From DAOMFM01 sp035429825 (GTDB taxonomy: Bacteria > Acidobacteriota > Blastocatellia > UBA7656 > JADIYM01), in the NCBI GenBank assembly GCA_044224215.1, contig JBGAKX010000139.1, positions 1 through 11,955 on the forward strand: a stretch of 11,955 nt of DNA, written 5' to 3'. Position 1 is the first letter of the stretch; each line of letters opens with the position of its first letter. Under the pieces are notes generated by a model. That model was not told the origin of the DNA. It searched no databases and saw only the letters and a program-made list of their open reading frames with translations. Shown here one piece after another: positions 1 to 7,166 of this stretch. A program made the position numbers and the translations under genes.

Positions 1-1
1 C

Positions 2-37
2 CTCGTGGCGGTCTACTGCCCCGCCGCGGACGTGTAG
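2..37 (+). CDS. Possible 3' end of a gene cut by the left edge
   Basis: The frame starting at base 2 reads eleven codons, L-V-A-V-Y-C-P-A-A-D-V, and stops at TAG. Every one of these codons ends in G or C, as in the confirmed genes of this window, while the other forward frames do not show this so cleanly. The stretch is too short to assign a family, and a chance open frame in GC-rich DNA is quite possible. If real, it is the C-terminus of a plus-strand gene lying upstream of the exported propeller protein. Confidence 0.25.
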   Translation, partial: LVAVYCPAADV

Positions 38-161
38 TCCCCTCGTGTCCGGCGCGCGACCGTCCGGGACCCGGTGTGCACGGGATTTTCTAACTTTTCA
101 AGGATCGAGGGCGTCATAGGCTCCGCAGGCATCGTCGGGCCTGCGAAAGCTCACATCGGGT
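38..161 (+). promoter_or_regulatory. Leader region with a stem-loop before the exported protein gene
   Basis: This stretch is less GC-rich than its surroundings around 88-106 (ATTTTCTAACTTTTC), which is where a promoter would be expected, although no clean -35/-10 pair can be read. Bases 124-130 (CGCAGGC) and 139-145 (GCCTGCG) form a perfect 7-bp inverted repeat around an 8-nt loop, ending 16 nt before the ATG at 162. It could be a 5'-UTR hairpin or an operator. There is no T run after it, so an intrinsic terminator is unlikely. The ribosome site before 162 is poor. Confidence 0.3.
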
Positions 162-2312
162 ATGGTCTGGTCTCGTTCACTCAAACTGGCGCTCGTGGTG
201 CTCTTCGGCGCGGGCATTCCCGCCGTTCTTGCACACTCGGCCGGCCCGAGTCCCGGGTACACCGGCGCACCGGGCGAGTTCACGTGCCGCCAGTGCCACT
301 CGTCGTTTCCGCTCAACGACGGCGTCGGCATGGTCACGATCGAGGGCGTGCCGGCCGAATACGAACCCGGTGCGTCGTACACGATCACGGTGCACCTGTC
401 GCATCCGGATCGGCGTCGATGGGGCTTTCAACTGACCGCGCTGACGGGGGCGCTCGATCCGGCTGGTTCGTTCACCATCACGGATACCGCCCACACGCAG
501 GTCAAAACCGACGACGGCAAGAGCTATGTGTCGCACCGCACGGCGGGCACCTACGCCGGTACGGCGAACGGCGCGAGCTGGTCGTTCCGGTGGAATGCGC
601 CGGCATCCGATGTCGGTCCGATCGACTTCTACGTCTGCGGGAACGCGGCCAACAACAACGACCAGCAGACCGGCGACAACATCTATTCGACGTTTGCGAC
701 GGCGGTGCCGCTTGTGATCGTGGTCCCGTTCACCGACGTGTCGAACGCTTCCGGGCTCGAAACGGTGACAGGCGGCGTCGGGATCGCGTGGGCGGACTTT
801 GACAACGATGGCGACCAGGACGCGCTCGTGGCGCGGGACGGCGAGGCGCAGCTGCTGCGAAACGACGGCGGCGTGTTTGCGGATGTCGCGCCGAATGTCG
901 GTCTTGGCGGGGTCGTGGACGTCCGGAGCGCCGCGTGGGGCGACTTCGACAACGACGGTCGCGCCGATCTTCTGCTGGCGACGGCGAGCGCCGCACGGCT
1001 GATGCGAAACACGCCTGCCGGCTTTGTCGACGACGGCACTTCGGGCTGGTTCGCGGCGTCCGGACCGACATCCGTCGTGTCGTGGGTCGACATTGACGGC
1101 GATGGACTGCTCGACGTCTTCGCGTCAGGCTCATCAGGTGCGACCCTGCTCCACAACGACGGCGCGGCGGGGTTCTCGGACGTCACGGCTGCGTCCGGGC
1201 TTGCCAATCTTTCGGGCGTGACCGCGGCCGCGTGGCTCGACGATGACCGGGACGGCCGGATGGACCTTGCAGTGGCGGCGGCGTCAGGCCTCACGTTGAT
1301 GCGTCAGACCGCATCGGGCGCATTCGTCGACGCGACCGCGAGCGCCGGCATACCGGCCATCGCGGGCGCATCGGATGTTATGTGGGCGGACATCGACAGC
1401 GACGGGGACCTCGATCTCGTCGTCTCAACGGCAGCTTCGGTGCACGCGCTCGTCAACACGGGTTATGGAGAGTACGAGGACGCATCCACGTCGCTTGGAC
1501 TGTCGTCGATCCCCGGCGGCGGGCTCGCGGTCGAGGATTCGGACGGCGACGGGCGGATGGACCTGCTCGTCGCCCGCCCGGCAGGCGTCGAACTGCTCGA
1601 ATTCGATGGAGCGTCGTTTGCGGACGTCACCGAAAGCCTCGGGCTCGCCGACGCTCGCGGAGACGCCGCAACGTGGGTCGATGCCAACGGCGACGGCCGC
1701 GCGGACCTGTTCGTCCTGTCGGCGGCAGGCGCAAGTCTCCACCGAAACCCGTCGACACGCCAAATGACTGTGATTCAGGCAATTACGGCATCGCTGGGCG
1801 CCGCCGTCGGCGGTTCGGTCAGGTATGAAAAGGGCACGGCGACGCTCGCGCGCGCAGTCGACGGCGGCGGTGGGCGTTCACAGGCGCCCTCGGTCGCGCT
1901 GTTCCCCACTCCCGGATTTGGAACGGCGACGATCCGGGCGGTGTTTGCCGACGGTACCGGACGGCAGGCAACGTTCGGCGCCGGCGCTGCGAGCCTCGTT
2001 CTCGAGGAGCCCGAAACCGTGCCGTCGATCGCGTCGGCCGCCGTGAAGAAGAAGGACGACGGAACACGGAAACTGCAGGTTGACGGCACGGGGTTCGCGA
2101 CATCCATTGAAGTCGTCGAGGTTGACGGCGGTGTGATGGACACAACCCGGTATCCGCAGATGAAGCGGCTCGCCGACGGCACCTGCACGCGCGTCAGCGC
2201 GACCGATTCGTCGTTCGACGCGATGGTCCCGCGGGGCCGCCCGGTGCGCGTCACGACGTTCAACCCGTCCACGGGAATCCGCAGCGCGCCGCTGGTGTTC
2301 GTGCGCCCGTAG
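162..2312 (+). CDS. Exported CxxCH and FG-GAP/VCBS beta-propeller protein
   Basis: A 716-residue exported protein of unknown function. Residues 1-24 form a signal peptide: Arg5/Lys8, a hydrophobic core, then a VLA site before His25. Residues about 27-185 form a beta-rich domain opening with GYTGAPGE and C42-R-Q-C45-H46. This resembles the Reeler-like or 'choice-of-anchor V' domains of bacterial surface proteins, in which a CxxCH near the start is usual; covalent haem is possible but unproven. Seven calcium-loop motifs of the DxDxDGxxD type follow at residues 212, 261, 310, 360, 410, 459 and 507. Their spacing of 48-50 residues fits a seven-bladed, integrin-like propeller. Residues about 535-615 (AVDGGGG at 565-571) look like a degenerate ASPIC/UnbV tail, and about 618-716 may be an IPT/Ig-like module. 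No sortase motif or C-terminal membrane helix is seen. The start gives an intact signal peptide, though its ribosome site is weak. The protein probably acts in the periplasm or at the cell surface in binding or adhesion (inference). Confidence 0.9.
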   Translation: MVWSRSLKLALVVLFGAGIPAVLAHSAGPSPGYTGAPGEFTCRQCHSSFPLNDGVGMVTIEGVPAEYEPGASYTITVHLSHPDRRRWGFQLTALTGALDPAGSFTITDTAHTQVKTDDGKSYVSHRTAGTYAGTANGASWSFRWNAPASDVGPIDFYVCGNAANNNDQQTGDNIYSTFATAVPLVIVVPFTDVSNASGLETVTGGVGIAWADFDNDGDQDALVARDGEAQLLRNDGGVFADVAPNVGLGGVVDVRSAAWGDFDNDGRADLLLATASAARLMRNTPAGFVDDGTSGWFAASGPTSVVSWVDIDGDGLLDVFASGSSGATLLHNDGAAGFSDVTAASGLANLSGVTAAAWLDDDRDGRMDLAVAAASGLTLMRQTASGAFVDATASAGIPAIAGASDVMWADIDSDGDLDLVVSTAASVHALVNTGYGEYEDASTSLGLSSIPGGGLAVEDSDGDGRMDLLVARPAGVELLEFDGASFADVTESLGLADARGDAATWVDANGDGRADLFVLSAAGASLHRNPSTRQMTVIQAITASLGAAVGGSVRYEKGTATLARAVDGGGGRSQAPSVALFPTPGFGTATIRAVFADGTGRQATFGAGAASLVLEEPETVPSIASAAVKKKDDGTRKLQVDGTGFATSIEVVEVDGGVMDTTRYPQMKRLADGTCTRVSATDSSFDAMVPRGRPVRVTTFNPSTGIRSAPLVFVRP

Positions 2313-2360
2313 GGACCAGTCTTCCTCGCCCGCCTCCGCCACTACGCCCCTCCCGTCACT

Positions 2361-2381
2361 GGGCGCAGGATTCTTGCGCCC
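2361..2381 (+). terminator. Stem-loop after the propeller gene, possible terminator
   Basis: GGGCGCA (2361-2367) and TGCGCCC (2375-2381) are perfect 7-bp inverted repeats around the 7-nt loop GGATTCT, beginning 48 nt after the stop codon at 2312. The position suits a transcript end for the exported-protein gene. No T tract follows (the next bases are GCCGCCCGG), so it would be a non-canonical terminator or an RNA 3'-end stabiliser. Confidence 0.35.
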
Positions 2382-2460
2382 GCCGCCCGGAACCGTGCAG
2401 TCAAAATCCCGAATCTGTGCTATTGGATTACCCACTATCAGGCCGCGACACACCGGACAC

Positions 2461-2519
2461 GGGCATCACGCTCGAATCCGCCAAGCAACCACACGAGACA
2501 GGGCGATGCCCGCAGGAGG
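2461..2519 (+). promoter_or_regulatory. Transketolase 5' leader: possible stem plus strong ribosome site
   Basis: AGGAGG at 2514-2519 lies 8 nt before the ATG at 2528 and fixes that start. Just upstream, GGGCATC (2461-2467) can pair with GATGCCC (2505-2511), and inside that loop CTCG (2471-2474) can pair with CGAG (2494-2497). The outer stem would end two bases before the Shine-Dalgarno sequence. This may be chance pairing. A promoter probably lies further upstream near the AT-richer stretch 2401-2430, but no convincing -35/-10 pair is visible. Confidence 0.35.
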
Positions 2520-2527
2520 TTTAGCGC

Positions 2528-4579
2528 ATGAGCAACCAGGAACTCGATCAACTGTCAGTCAACACCATCCGCACGCTTTCCATCGACGCAGTACAGGCAG
2601 CCAAGTCGGGCCATCCGGGCACGCCGATGGCGCTCGCTCCGCTGGTGTACACGCTCTGGAACCGTGTCATGAATTTCGACCCGGCCCACCCGATCTGGCC
2701 AAACCGCGACCGCTTCATCCTTTCGAACGGGCACGCCTCGATGCTGCTGTGGTCGATTCTGCACTTGACCGGTGTGAAAGCAGTCAACGCAGACTACGAG
2801 CGGACGGGCGAACCATCTGTCACGCTCGACGACATCAAGCGCTTTCGGCAGCTCGACAGCCGTGCGCCAGGCCATCCGGAGTACCACTGGGTCTCGGGCG
2901 TCGAGACGACAACCGGCCCGCTCGGCCAGGGCGTCGCGACGAGCGTTGGCATGGCGATCGGACAGAAGTGGCTCGCGAACAGGTTCAACAAGCCGGGCTA
3001 CGAGATGTTCAACTACAACATATACGCGATCGCCGGCGACGGCTGCATGATGGAGGGCGTCGCGTCCGAAGCGGCCTCGCTCGCCGGACACCTCGGTCTC
3101 GACAACCTCTGCTGGATCTATGACAACAACTACATAACGATCGAAGGTCACACGAACATCACGTTCACCGAGGACATCGCGGCCAGGTTCATGGGTTACG
3201 GCTGGAACGTGCTGCGCGTCGGCGACGCGAACGACATGGACCGGATCCAGAACGCGCTCGACGTCTTCAAGAAGACGACGGGCCGGCCGACGTTCATCAT
3301 CCTCGACAGCCACATCGGCTGGGGCAGCCCGAACAAGCAGGACAAGCCGGAGGCTCACGGCGAGCCGCTCGGCGACGAGGAGATCAAGCTGACAAAGCGT
3401 GCCTACGGCTGGCCCGAAGATGCAAAGTTCCTCGTTCCCGACGGTGTCTACGACCACTTCAATGCCGGAATCGGCAAGCGTGGCGGCGCCGCGCGCGATG
3501 CGTGGAAGGCGATGTTCGAGAAGTACCGCGCCGAGTATCCCGCGTTCGCAACCGAGATCGAGCAGATGCAGCGACGCGAACTGCCCGAGGGCTGGGACAA
3601 GAACCTGCCGGTCTTCCCGGCGGATCCGAAGGGCATGGGCGGACGCGACGCATCGGGCAAGGTTCTGAACGTCCTTGCGCAGAACATCCCCTGGCTGATG
3701 GGCGGATCGGCGGACCTTGGCCCGTCGAACAAGACGCTGCTCACGTATGAAGGCGCGGGCCATTTCCAGCCGGACAACTACGGCGGCAAGAACCTTCACT
3801 ACGGCATCCGCGAGCACGCGATGGCGGCAACGGTCAACGGCCTCGCGCTGTCGAAGATCCGCGCATACGGCGCGTCGTTCTTCATCTTCAGCGACTATGC
3901 ACGGCCTTCGATGCGGCTGTCGGCGCTCATGGAGATCCCGTCCATCTTCATCTTCACCCACGACGCGATGGGCGACGGCGAGGACGGACCGACGCACCAG
4001 CCCGTCGAACACCTGATCTCGCTGCGCGCCATTCCGGGTCTGGTCGTGATGCGCCCCGGGGACGCGAACGAGGTGACCGAGGCCTACCGCTACGTCATGA
4101 AGCTGCGCCACGAGCCGGCGGTCATGGTGCTTTCGCGGCAGCCACTTCCCACGCTTGATCGGACCAAGTACGCCTCTGCAGCGGGTGTATCGCACGGCGC
4201 ATACGTTCTTGCGGACGCGCCGGGAGGCGATCCGCAGATCATCATGATCGCAACGGGCAGCGAGCTGTCGCTGGCAGTCGAGGCCCACGAAAAACTCGTC
4301 GCCGACGGCATCCGGTCGCGCGTGGTGTCGATGCCGTCTTGGGAGGTCTTTGACCACCAGTCCGACGAGTATCGCGAGAGCGTGCTGCCGACGGCGGTCA
4401 CGGCGAGGATCGCCATCGAGCAGGCATCAACGTTTGGATGGGGACGCTATGTTGGCGCCAACGGACGCGTCATCGGCATGAAGACGTTTGGCGCGTCGGC
4501 GCCGCTCAAGGAGCTGCAGAAGAGGTACGGCTTCGAGCCCGAGAACGTTGTCGCGACGGCAAAGGAGATGCTCGGTTAG
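2528..4579 (+). CDS. tkt: Transketolase
   Basis: Thiamine-diphosphate-dependent transketolase of the non-oxidative pentose phosphate (or Calvin) pathway. It moves two-carbon ketol units between sugar phosphates in the cytoplasm. At 683 residues it has the usual family length. The N-terminal TPP-binding domain carries SGHPGTPM (27-34), SNGHA (66-70), PGHPE (114-118), and the Mg/diphosphate site GDGCMMEG (170-177) with DNN (199-201). The pyrimidine domain has the catalytic glutamate in YGIREHAM (425-432, Glu429) and THDAMGDGEDGPTHQP (477-492, with the substrate-binding His478). The C-terminal domain has IATGSE (574-579), ESVLP and a closing KTFGASAPL segment. The start is fixed by AGGAGG eight bases upstream. 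It stands alone, with a strong terminator after it, and is probably a housekeeping copy. No catalytic residue appears missing. Confidence 0.98.
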   Translation: MSNQELDQLSVNTIRTLSIDAVQAAKSGHPGTPMALAPLVYTLWNRVMNFDPAHPIWPNRDRFILSNGHASMLLWSILHLTGVKAVNADYERTGEPSVTLDDIKRFRQLDSRAPGHPEYHWVSGVETTTGPLGQGVATSVGMAIGQKWLANRFNKPGYEMFNYNIYAIAGDGCMMEGVASEAASLAGHLGLDNLCWIYDNNYITIEGHTNITFTEDIAARFMGYGWNVLRVGDANDMDRIQNALDVFKKTTGRPTFIILDSHIGWGSPNKQDKPEAHGEPLGDEEIKLTKRAYGWPEDAKFLVPDGVYDHFNAGIGKRGGAARDAWKAMFEKYRAEYPAFATEIEQMQRRELPEGWDKNLPVFPADPKGMGGRDASGKVLNVLAQNIPWLMGGSADLGPSNKTLLTYEGAGHFQPDNYGGKNLHYGIREHAMAATVNGLALSKIRAYGASFFIFSDYARPSMRLSALMEIPSIFIFTHDAMGDGEDGPTHQPVEHLISLRAIPGLVVMRPGDANEVTEAYRYVMKLRHEPAVMVLSRQPLPTLDRTKYASAAGVSHGAYVLADAPGGDPQIIMIATGSELSLAVEAHEKLVADGIRSRVVSMPSWEVFDHQSDEYRESVLPTAVTARIAIEQASTFGWGRYVGANGRVIGMKTFGASAPLKELQKRYGFEPENVVATAKEMLG

Positions 4580-4601
4580 GGAGAGGTCCCATCCGGCGCA
4601 G

Positions 4602-4650
4602 AAAATTCGAGCGGGTCGGTTGCTGACGCAGCCGGCCCGCTCGTCGTTTT
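4602..4650. terminator. Bidirectional intrinsic terminator between convergent genes
   Basis: Bases 4608-4623 pair with 4628-4643 along 16 positions, with only two G-U wobbles, around the tetraloop TGAC. On the plus strand the stem is followed by TCGTTTT (T run 4647-4650), giving a terminator for transketolase. On the minus strand the same stem is followed by AATTTT (the complement of 4602-4607), giving one for the convergent esterase gene that ends at 4679. It fills the 99-bp space between the two stop codons. Confidence 0.85.
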
Positions 4651-4678
4651 GCCAACAATTCGCACGCTCGACGCAACG

Positions 4679-5806
4679 CTACGGCGTCGCGTTCGCACCG
4701 ACCGCGCGCGGTTCGCTGTCTCGATATGGTGCTTCTCCAAGCACCGGTGATCCGATCCGCGCGGCCTTCGCAACCGCCCCGAACAGGAACTGAATCGGAA
4801 GGTGGAGCCGAGTGCCCCAGGCGACCTCATTGTGGGTCGCATAGGGGAACGTGAGGTGCAACAGGTTCAGCCCGAACTTCCAACCCCTCGCGACGAGGGC
4901 CATGGCCATCCCCAGGGTGACCTCGTAGTTGTCCTCCGGCCAGCCGCTGTCGAGATAGAACCCCACGTCGGGCGGCCGTTCGGTCAGCACGCGGTCCATC
5001 AGGTCGTCCTTGTGCGAGAACGTGCTCGACATGCACACGGCCGATCCGAACACGTCCGGGTGCTGCCACACCGAATAGAACGACACGACACCGCCAAGCG
5101 ACGAGCCCCAGACGCTGCGCATGCGCCGGTTCACGATCGTCCGCAGCCGCTTGTCGACTTCGGGAACGATTTCCTCGACGAGCGACTGCGCGTATTTCTC
5201 ATACCCCGGCTTGGTGTACTCGACCATTCGATCCCCGGAGTAGATGCCGACGACGATCATGTCCTCGACCGCCCGCATGGCGCGAAGCGTGTCGCTCGAC
5301 TCGTCGACGTGCCACTCACTCCCCATGAACGCTTCTTCGGGGAAGAACAGGTTCTGGCCGTCCTGCATGTAGACCACGGGGTATGTGGCGAGCGTGTTCT
5401 CTTCGTAACCCGGCGGAATGTAGGCGCGCACCTTGTGCTGTCTGCCAAGGATTTCGGACTCGAATTCGATCAGCGGTGTGTGGCTGCCAAACTCGGATGC
5501 GAAGAAGAACGGATACGAGATCCGTCGATCGCCCTCGGTCATGAGCAACAGGTTGTTCGAACCGACTGCCCAGTGATGCGTTTCATCCTGCACCAGACAC
5601 GGCTTGAAGTAGAGGAACGGCTGATCGGCCTCGACTTCGAATGTCCACGTCTGACCGTCATCACTCACCGAGAGCGCCTCGATGTCCTTGTCCCAGTCCA
5701 GTTCCGTCCGCAGCACGATCCGTCCGGTCGTCGCGGGATACTGAATACGAACCGTGCGTTTTAACACCCGGCCCGTCTTGTAGAGTCGCTCGTCGCTTTC
5801 GCTCAT
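4679..5806 (-). CDS. Putative esterase, alpha/beta-hydrolase fold (enterochelin-esterase-like family)
   Basis: A 375-residue protein with a two-part layout typical of the putative-esterase (Esterase D/Fes-like, PF00756) group. Residues 1 to about 110 form a beta-rich N-terminal domain. The hydrolase follows, with RAYIPPGY (127-134), YPVVYMQDGQNLF (142-154) and the nucleophile elbow GSSLGG (234-239, Ser236). Likely acid and base residues are Asp286 (YLDSG) and His325 (ATHNE). No signal peptide or membrane helix is seen, so it is probably cytoplasmic. An upstream in-frame ATG (5848) exists, but 5806 is preferred because GGAGG lies 8 bases before it and the extra 14 residues overlap a dyad. The ester substrate cannot be told: family members act on siderophores, feruloyl esters, S-formylglutathione or mycolates. 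It lies downstream of and co-directional with the nuclease-fold gene, 101 bp away, so co-transcription is uncertain. Confidence 0.9.
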   Translation of the reverse strand: MSESDERLYKTGRVLKRTVRIQYPATTGRIVLRTELDWDKDIEALSVSDDGQTWTFEVEADQPFLYFKPCLVQDETHHWAVGSNNLLLMTEGDRRISYPFFFASEFGSHTPLIEFESEILGRQHKVRAYIPPGYEENTLATYPVVYMQDGQNLFFPEEAFMGSEWHVDESSDTLRAMRAVEDMIVVGIYSGDRMVEYTKPGYEKYAQSLVEEIVPEVDKRLRTIVNRRMRSVWGSSLGGVVSFYSVWQHPDVFGSAVCMSSTFSHKDDLMDRVLTERPPDVGFYLDSGWPEDNYEVTLGMAMALVARGWKFGLNLLHLTFPYATHNEVAWGTRLHLPIQFLFGAVAKAARIGSPVLGEAPYRDSEPRAVGANATP

Positions 5807-5837
5807 TGTGTTGCCTCCGTTCAGGCTTGCATCGAGC

Positions 5838-5861
5838 GAACTGCGCAAACTTGCGCACTTC
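5838..5861. promoter_or_regulatory. Dyad upstream of the esterase gene, operator-like
   Basis: TGCGCAA (5842-5848) and TTGCGCA (5851-5857) form a perfect dyad about the two central bases AC. The symmetry resumes after one mismatch with GAA (5838-5840) and TTC (5859-5861). It sits 31-55 bases upstream of the esterase ATG, a usual place for a repressor or activator site, in a gap where the neighbouring sequence shows no such symmetry. As RNA, a 2-nt loop would be strained, so a protein-binding site is more likely. The binding protein is unknown. Confidence 0.45.
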
Positions 5862-5907
5862 GGCTCACTTAGGGCAAATCATGCAATTCCCGACCCTCAG
5901 GGGAGCG

Positions 5908-7074
5908 TCAGCCAGCCGACACGACGTCGACTGAGATTGGATCATGGTCCGAGACGCGCTGACCGTCATCGCCCGCAATGTCGCGGAGCGTCTGGGGATT
6001 CCGGCCTTCGATTTCGCGACCCGCAAACCAGTCGAGCCGCATCGGGAGCTTGCTGCCCATCCGATCGATCCGCCGCCTCAGCGCCTTCACGAGAAAGCCT
6101 GGCAGCAACCGGGCGTCCTCGAGTGCGTCGATGCGCTCGACGATCGTTACATCGTCCGTATTCCAGCCCTCGACGCGTAGTCCCGCCCGTCGGAGCTCGA
6201 GAAAGAGCGGCTCGCGCGCGCGCGGATCTCGCAGGTCTGCGAACAGCCGATCGACGTCGCCGACGAGGCGCGCGGTTCCCGCGAGCGTTCGCAGAAACGT
6301 CCCGCGCTCGAACGTGCTGCAGTTCAGGTCGCCCCCGACGAGCGCGCGCCCGCGCCGGCCCGTGATGCGCGTGATATCGCGCATCTGGCGCGCACGGCAC
6401 CCGGGCGTGTTCCGGACCTCCAGATGCGTGCCGACGATCTGCATCGGACCCGCGGCGGTATCGATGTGCGCCGAGATCGCGACGCGTCCGCCGTATCGCT
6501 TCTCGTGAAAATGGTACGGCTCGAAACAGCAGGCGAGCCGGACGACTCGCACGCCGGCCAGCGGATACCGCGACAGGATCGCGTTTCCCTGCATGCCCAC
6601 GGCGTTCTCGCCCTCGGCGTCCAGTTCGGCCCCCACACCCTTTGTCATCTCGATGTGCGCGGGCGCAAATGCCCAGTGCATGTCGAGCTGCGCTGCGAGT
6701 TCCCGCGCGATGTGCCGGTTGCCGCTGCGCGCCATGCCGAGATCGACTTCGTTCAGCATCACCACGTCCGCGGCCGACAGCACCGGATGCGTCCGCAAAG
6801 CGCGTGCGATGCCCTCGTACCGAAGACCCTTCTCGATGTTCCACTGCACGCAGCGCAAGGTGCGCGGAACGGCTGCCGGCGCGTGCGCCGGACCGCCGCC
6901 GAGCGGCGTCGCGAGGATGCGCTCGAGCTCGTCGCGGTGTCTGGCGTAAAACGAGGATGCGTGCAGATCGACGAGCCGATCGAACCGCCGGAGGCCGTCG
7001 ATCAGCTCGTGCGTGTCCGGCACCTCTCCCGAGACCTCGGTCCCTGTCCGCAGCCTGCTCACCGGGCGCATCAT
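5908..7074 (-). CDS. Endonuclease/exonuclease/phosphatase-fold family protein
   Basis: A metal-dependent phosphoesterase of the EEP superfamily (DNase I, exonuclease III, inositol-phosphatase and sphingomyelinase relatives). The 388-residue protein has the full motif set in order: QWNIEKG (77-83, Asn79), MLNEVD (106-111, Glu109), GNAILSR (163-169), GTHLE (215-219, His217), GGDLN (247-251, Asp249 and Asn251) and SDHDPI (375-380, Asp376 and His377). About 70 mostly charged, probably helical residues precede the fold. There is no clear signal peptide. Two adjacent ATG codons (7074 and 7071) follow GGGGGA in the mRNA, so either may be used. A GTG at 7164 would extend the frame but would almost touch the divergent gene and adds low-complexity sequence. 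The substrate (nucleic acid, phospholipid or phosphoinositide) cannot be decided from sequence. Confidence 0.9.
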   Translation of the reverse strand: MMRPVSRLRTGTEVSGEVPDTHELIDGLRRFDRLVDLHASSFYARHRDELERILATPLGGGPAHAPAAVPRTLRCVQWNIEKGLRYEGIARALRTHPVLSAADVVMLNEVDLGMARSGNRHIARELAAQLDMHWAFAPAHIEMTKGVGAELDAEGENAVGMQGNAILSRYPLAGVRVVRLACCFEPYHFHEKRYGGRVAISAHIDTAAGPMQIVGTHLEVRNTPGCRARQMRDITRITGRRGRALVGGDLNCSTFERGTFLRTLAGTARLVGDVDRLFADLRDPRAREPLFLELRRAGLRVEGWNTDDVTIVERIDALEDARLLPGFLVKALRRRIDRMGSKLPMRLDWFAGREIEGRNPQTLRDIAGDDGQRVSDHDPISVDVVSAG

Positions 7075-7146
7075 ACCGGTCCCCCGAAGTGGGCAACAGC
7101 GCTCGCCCGCGGCGCCGCGCGTCACACCTACGCGGCCGAATGTCCT

Positions 7147-7155
7147 TGCTATACT
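7147..7155 (+). promoter_or_regulatory. Extended -10 element for the CNNM gene
   Basis: TGCTATACT reads as an extended -10 (TGn followed by TATACT, five of six matches to TATAAT). No good -35 is seen 16-18 bases upstream, which is tolerated in extended -10 promoters. Transcription would start near 7161-7163, leaving only about four to six bases before the ATG at 7167. It lies in the 92-bp space shared with the divergent nuclease-fold gene. Confidence 0.4.
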
Positions 7156-7166
7156 CTGGCGCACCT

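Noticed and set aside
40..95. Possible terminator from CCCG/CGGG followed by ATTTTCT after the putative upstream gene end
   Set aside because: The stem is only four base pairs with a 7-nt loop, too weak to call.
780..1720. Regular Asp-rich coding repeats as a DNA tandem repeat
   Set aside because: The seven repeats are similar only at protein level and in the short calcium-loop codons; no long identical DNA unit is present.
2555..4357. A 600-residue open frame on the minus strand across the transketolase gene
   Set aside because: It lies antisense to a fully motif-supported transketolase, shows no recognisable motif, and long shadow frames are usual in GC-rich DNA.
4802..5764. A 320-residue plus-strand frame opposite the esterase
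   Set aside because: It is antisense to a gene with a clear GxSxG motif and a strong ribosome site, and has no family features of its own.
7075..7164. N-terminal extension of the nuclease-fold protein from GTG 7164
   Set aside because: It would run to within three bases of the divergent gene start, covers the likely promoter, and adds 30 residues with no family support.
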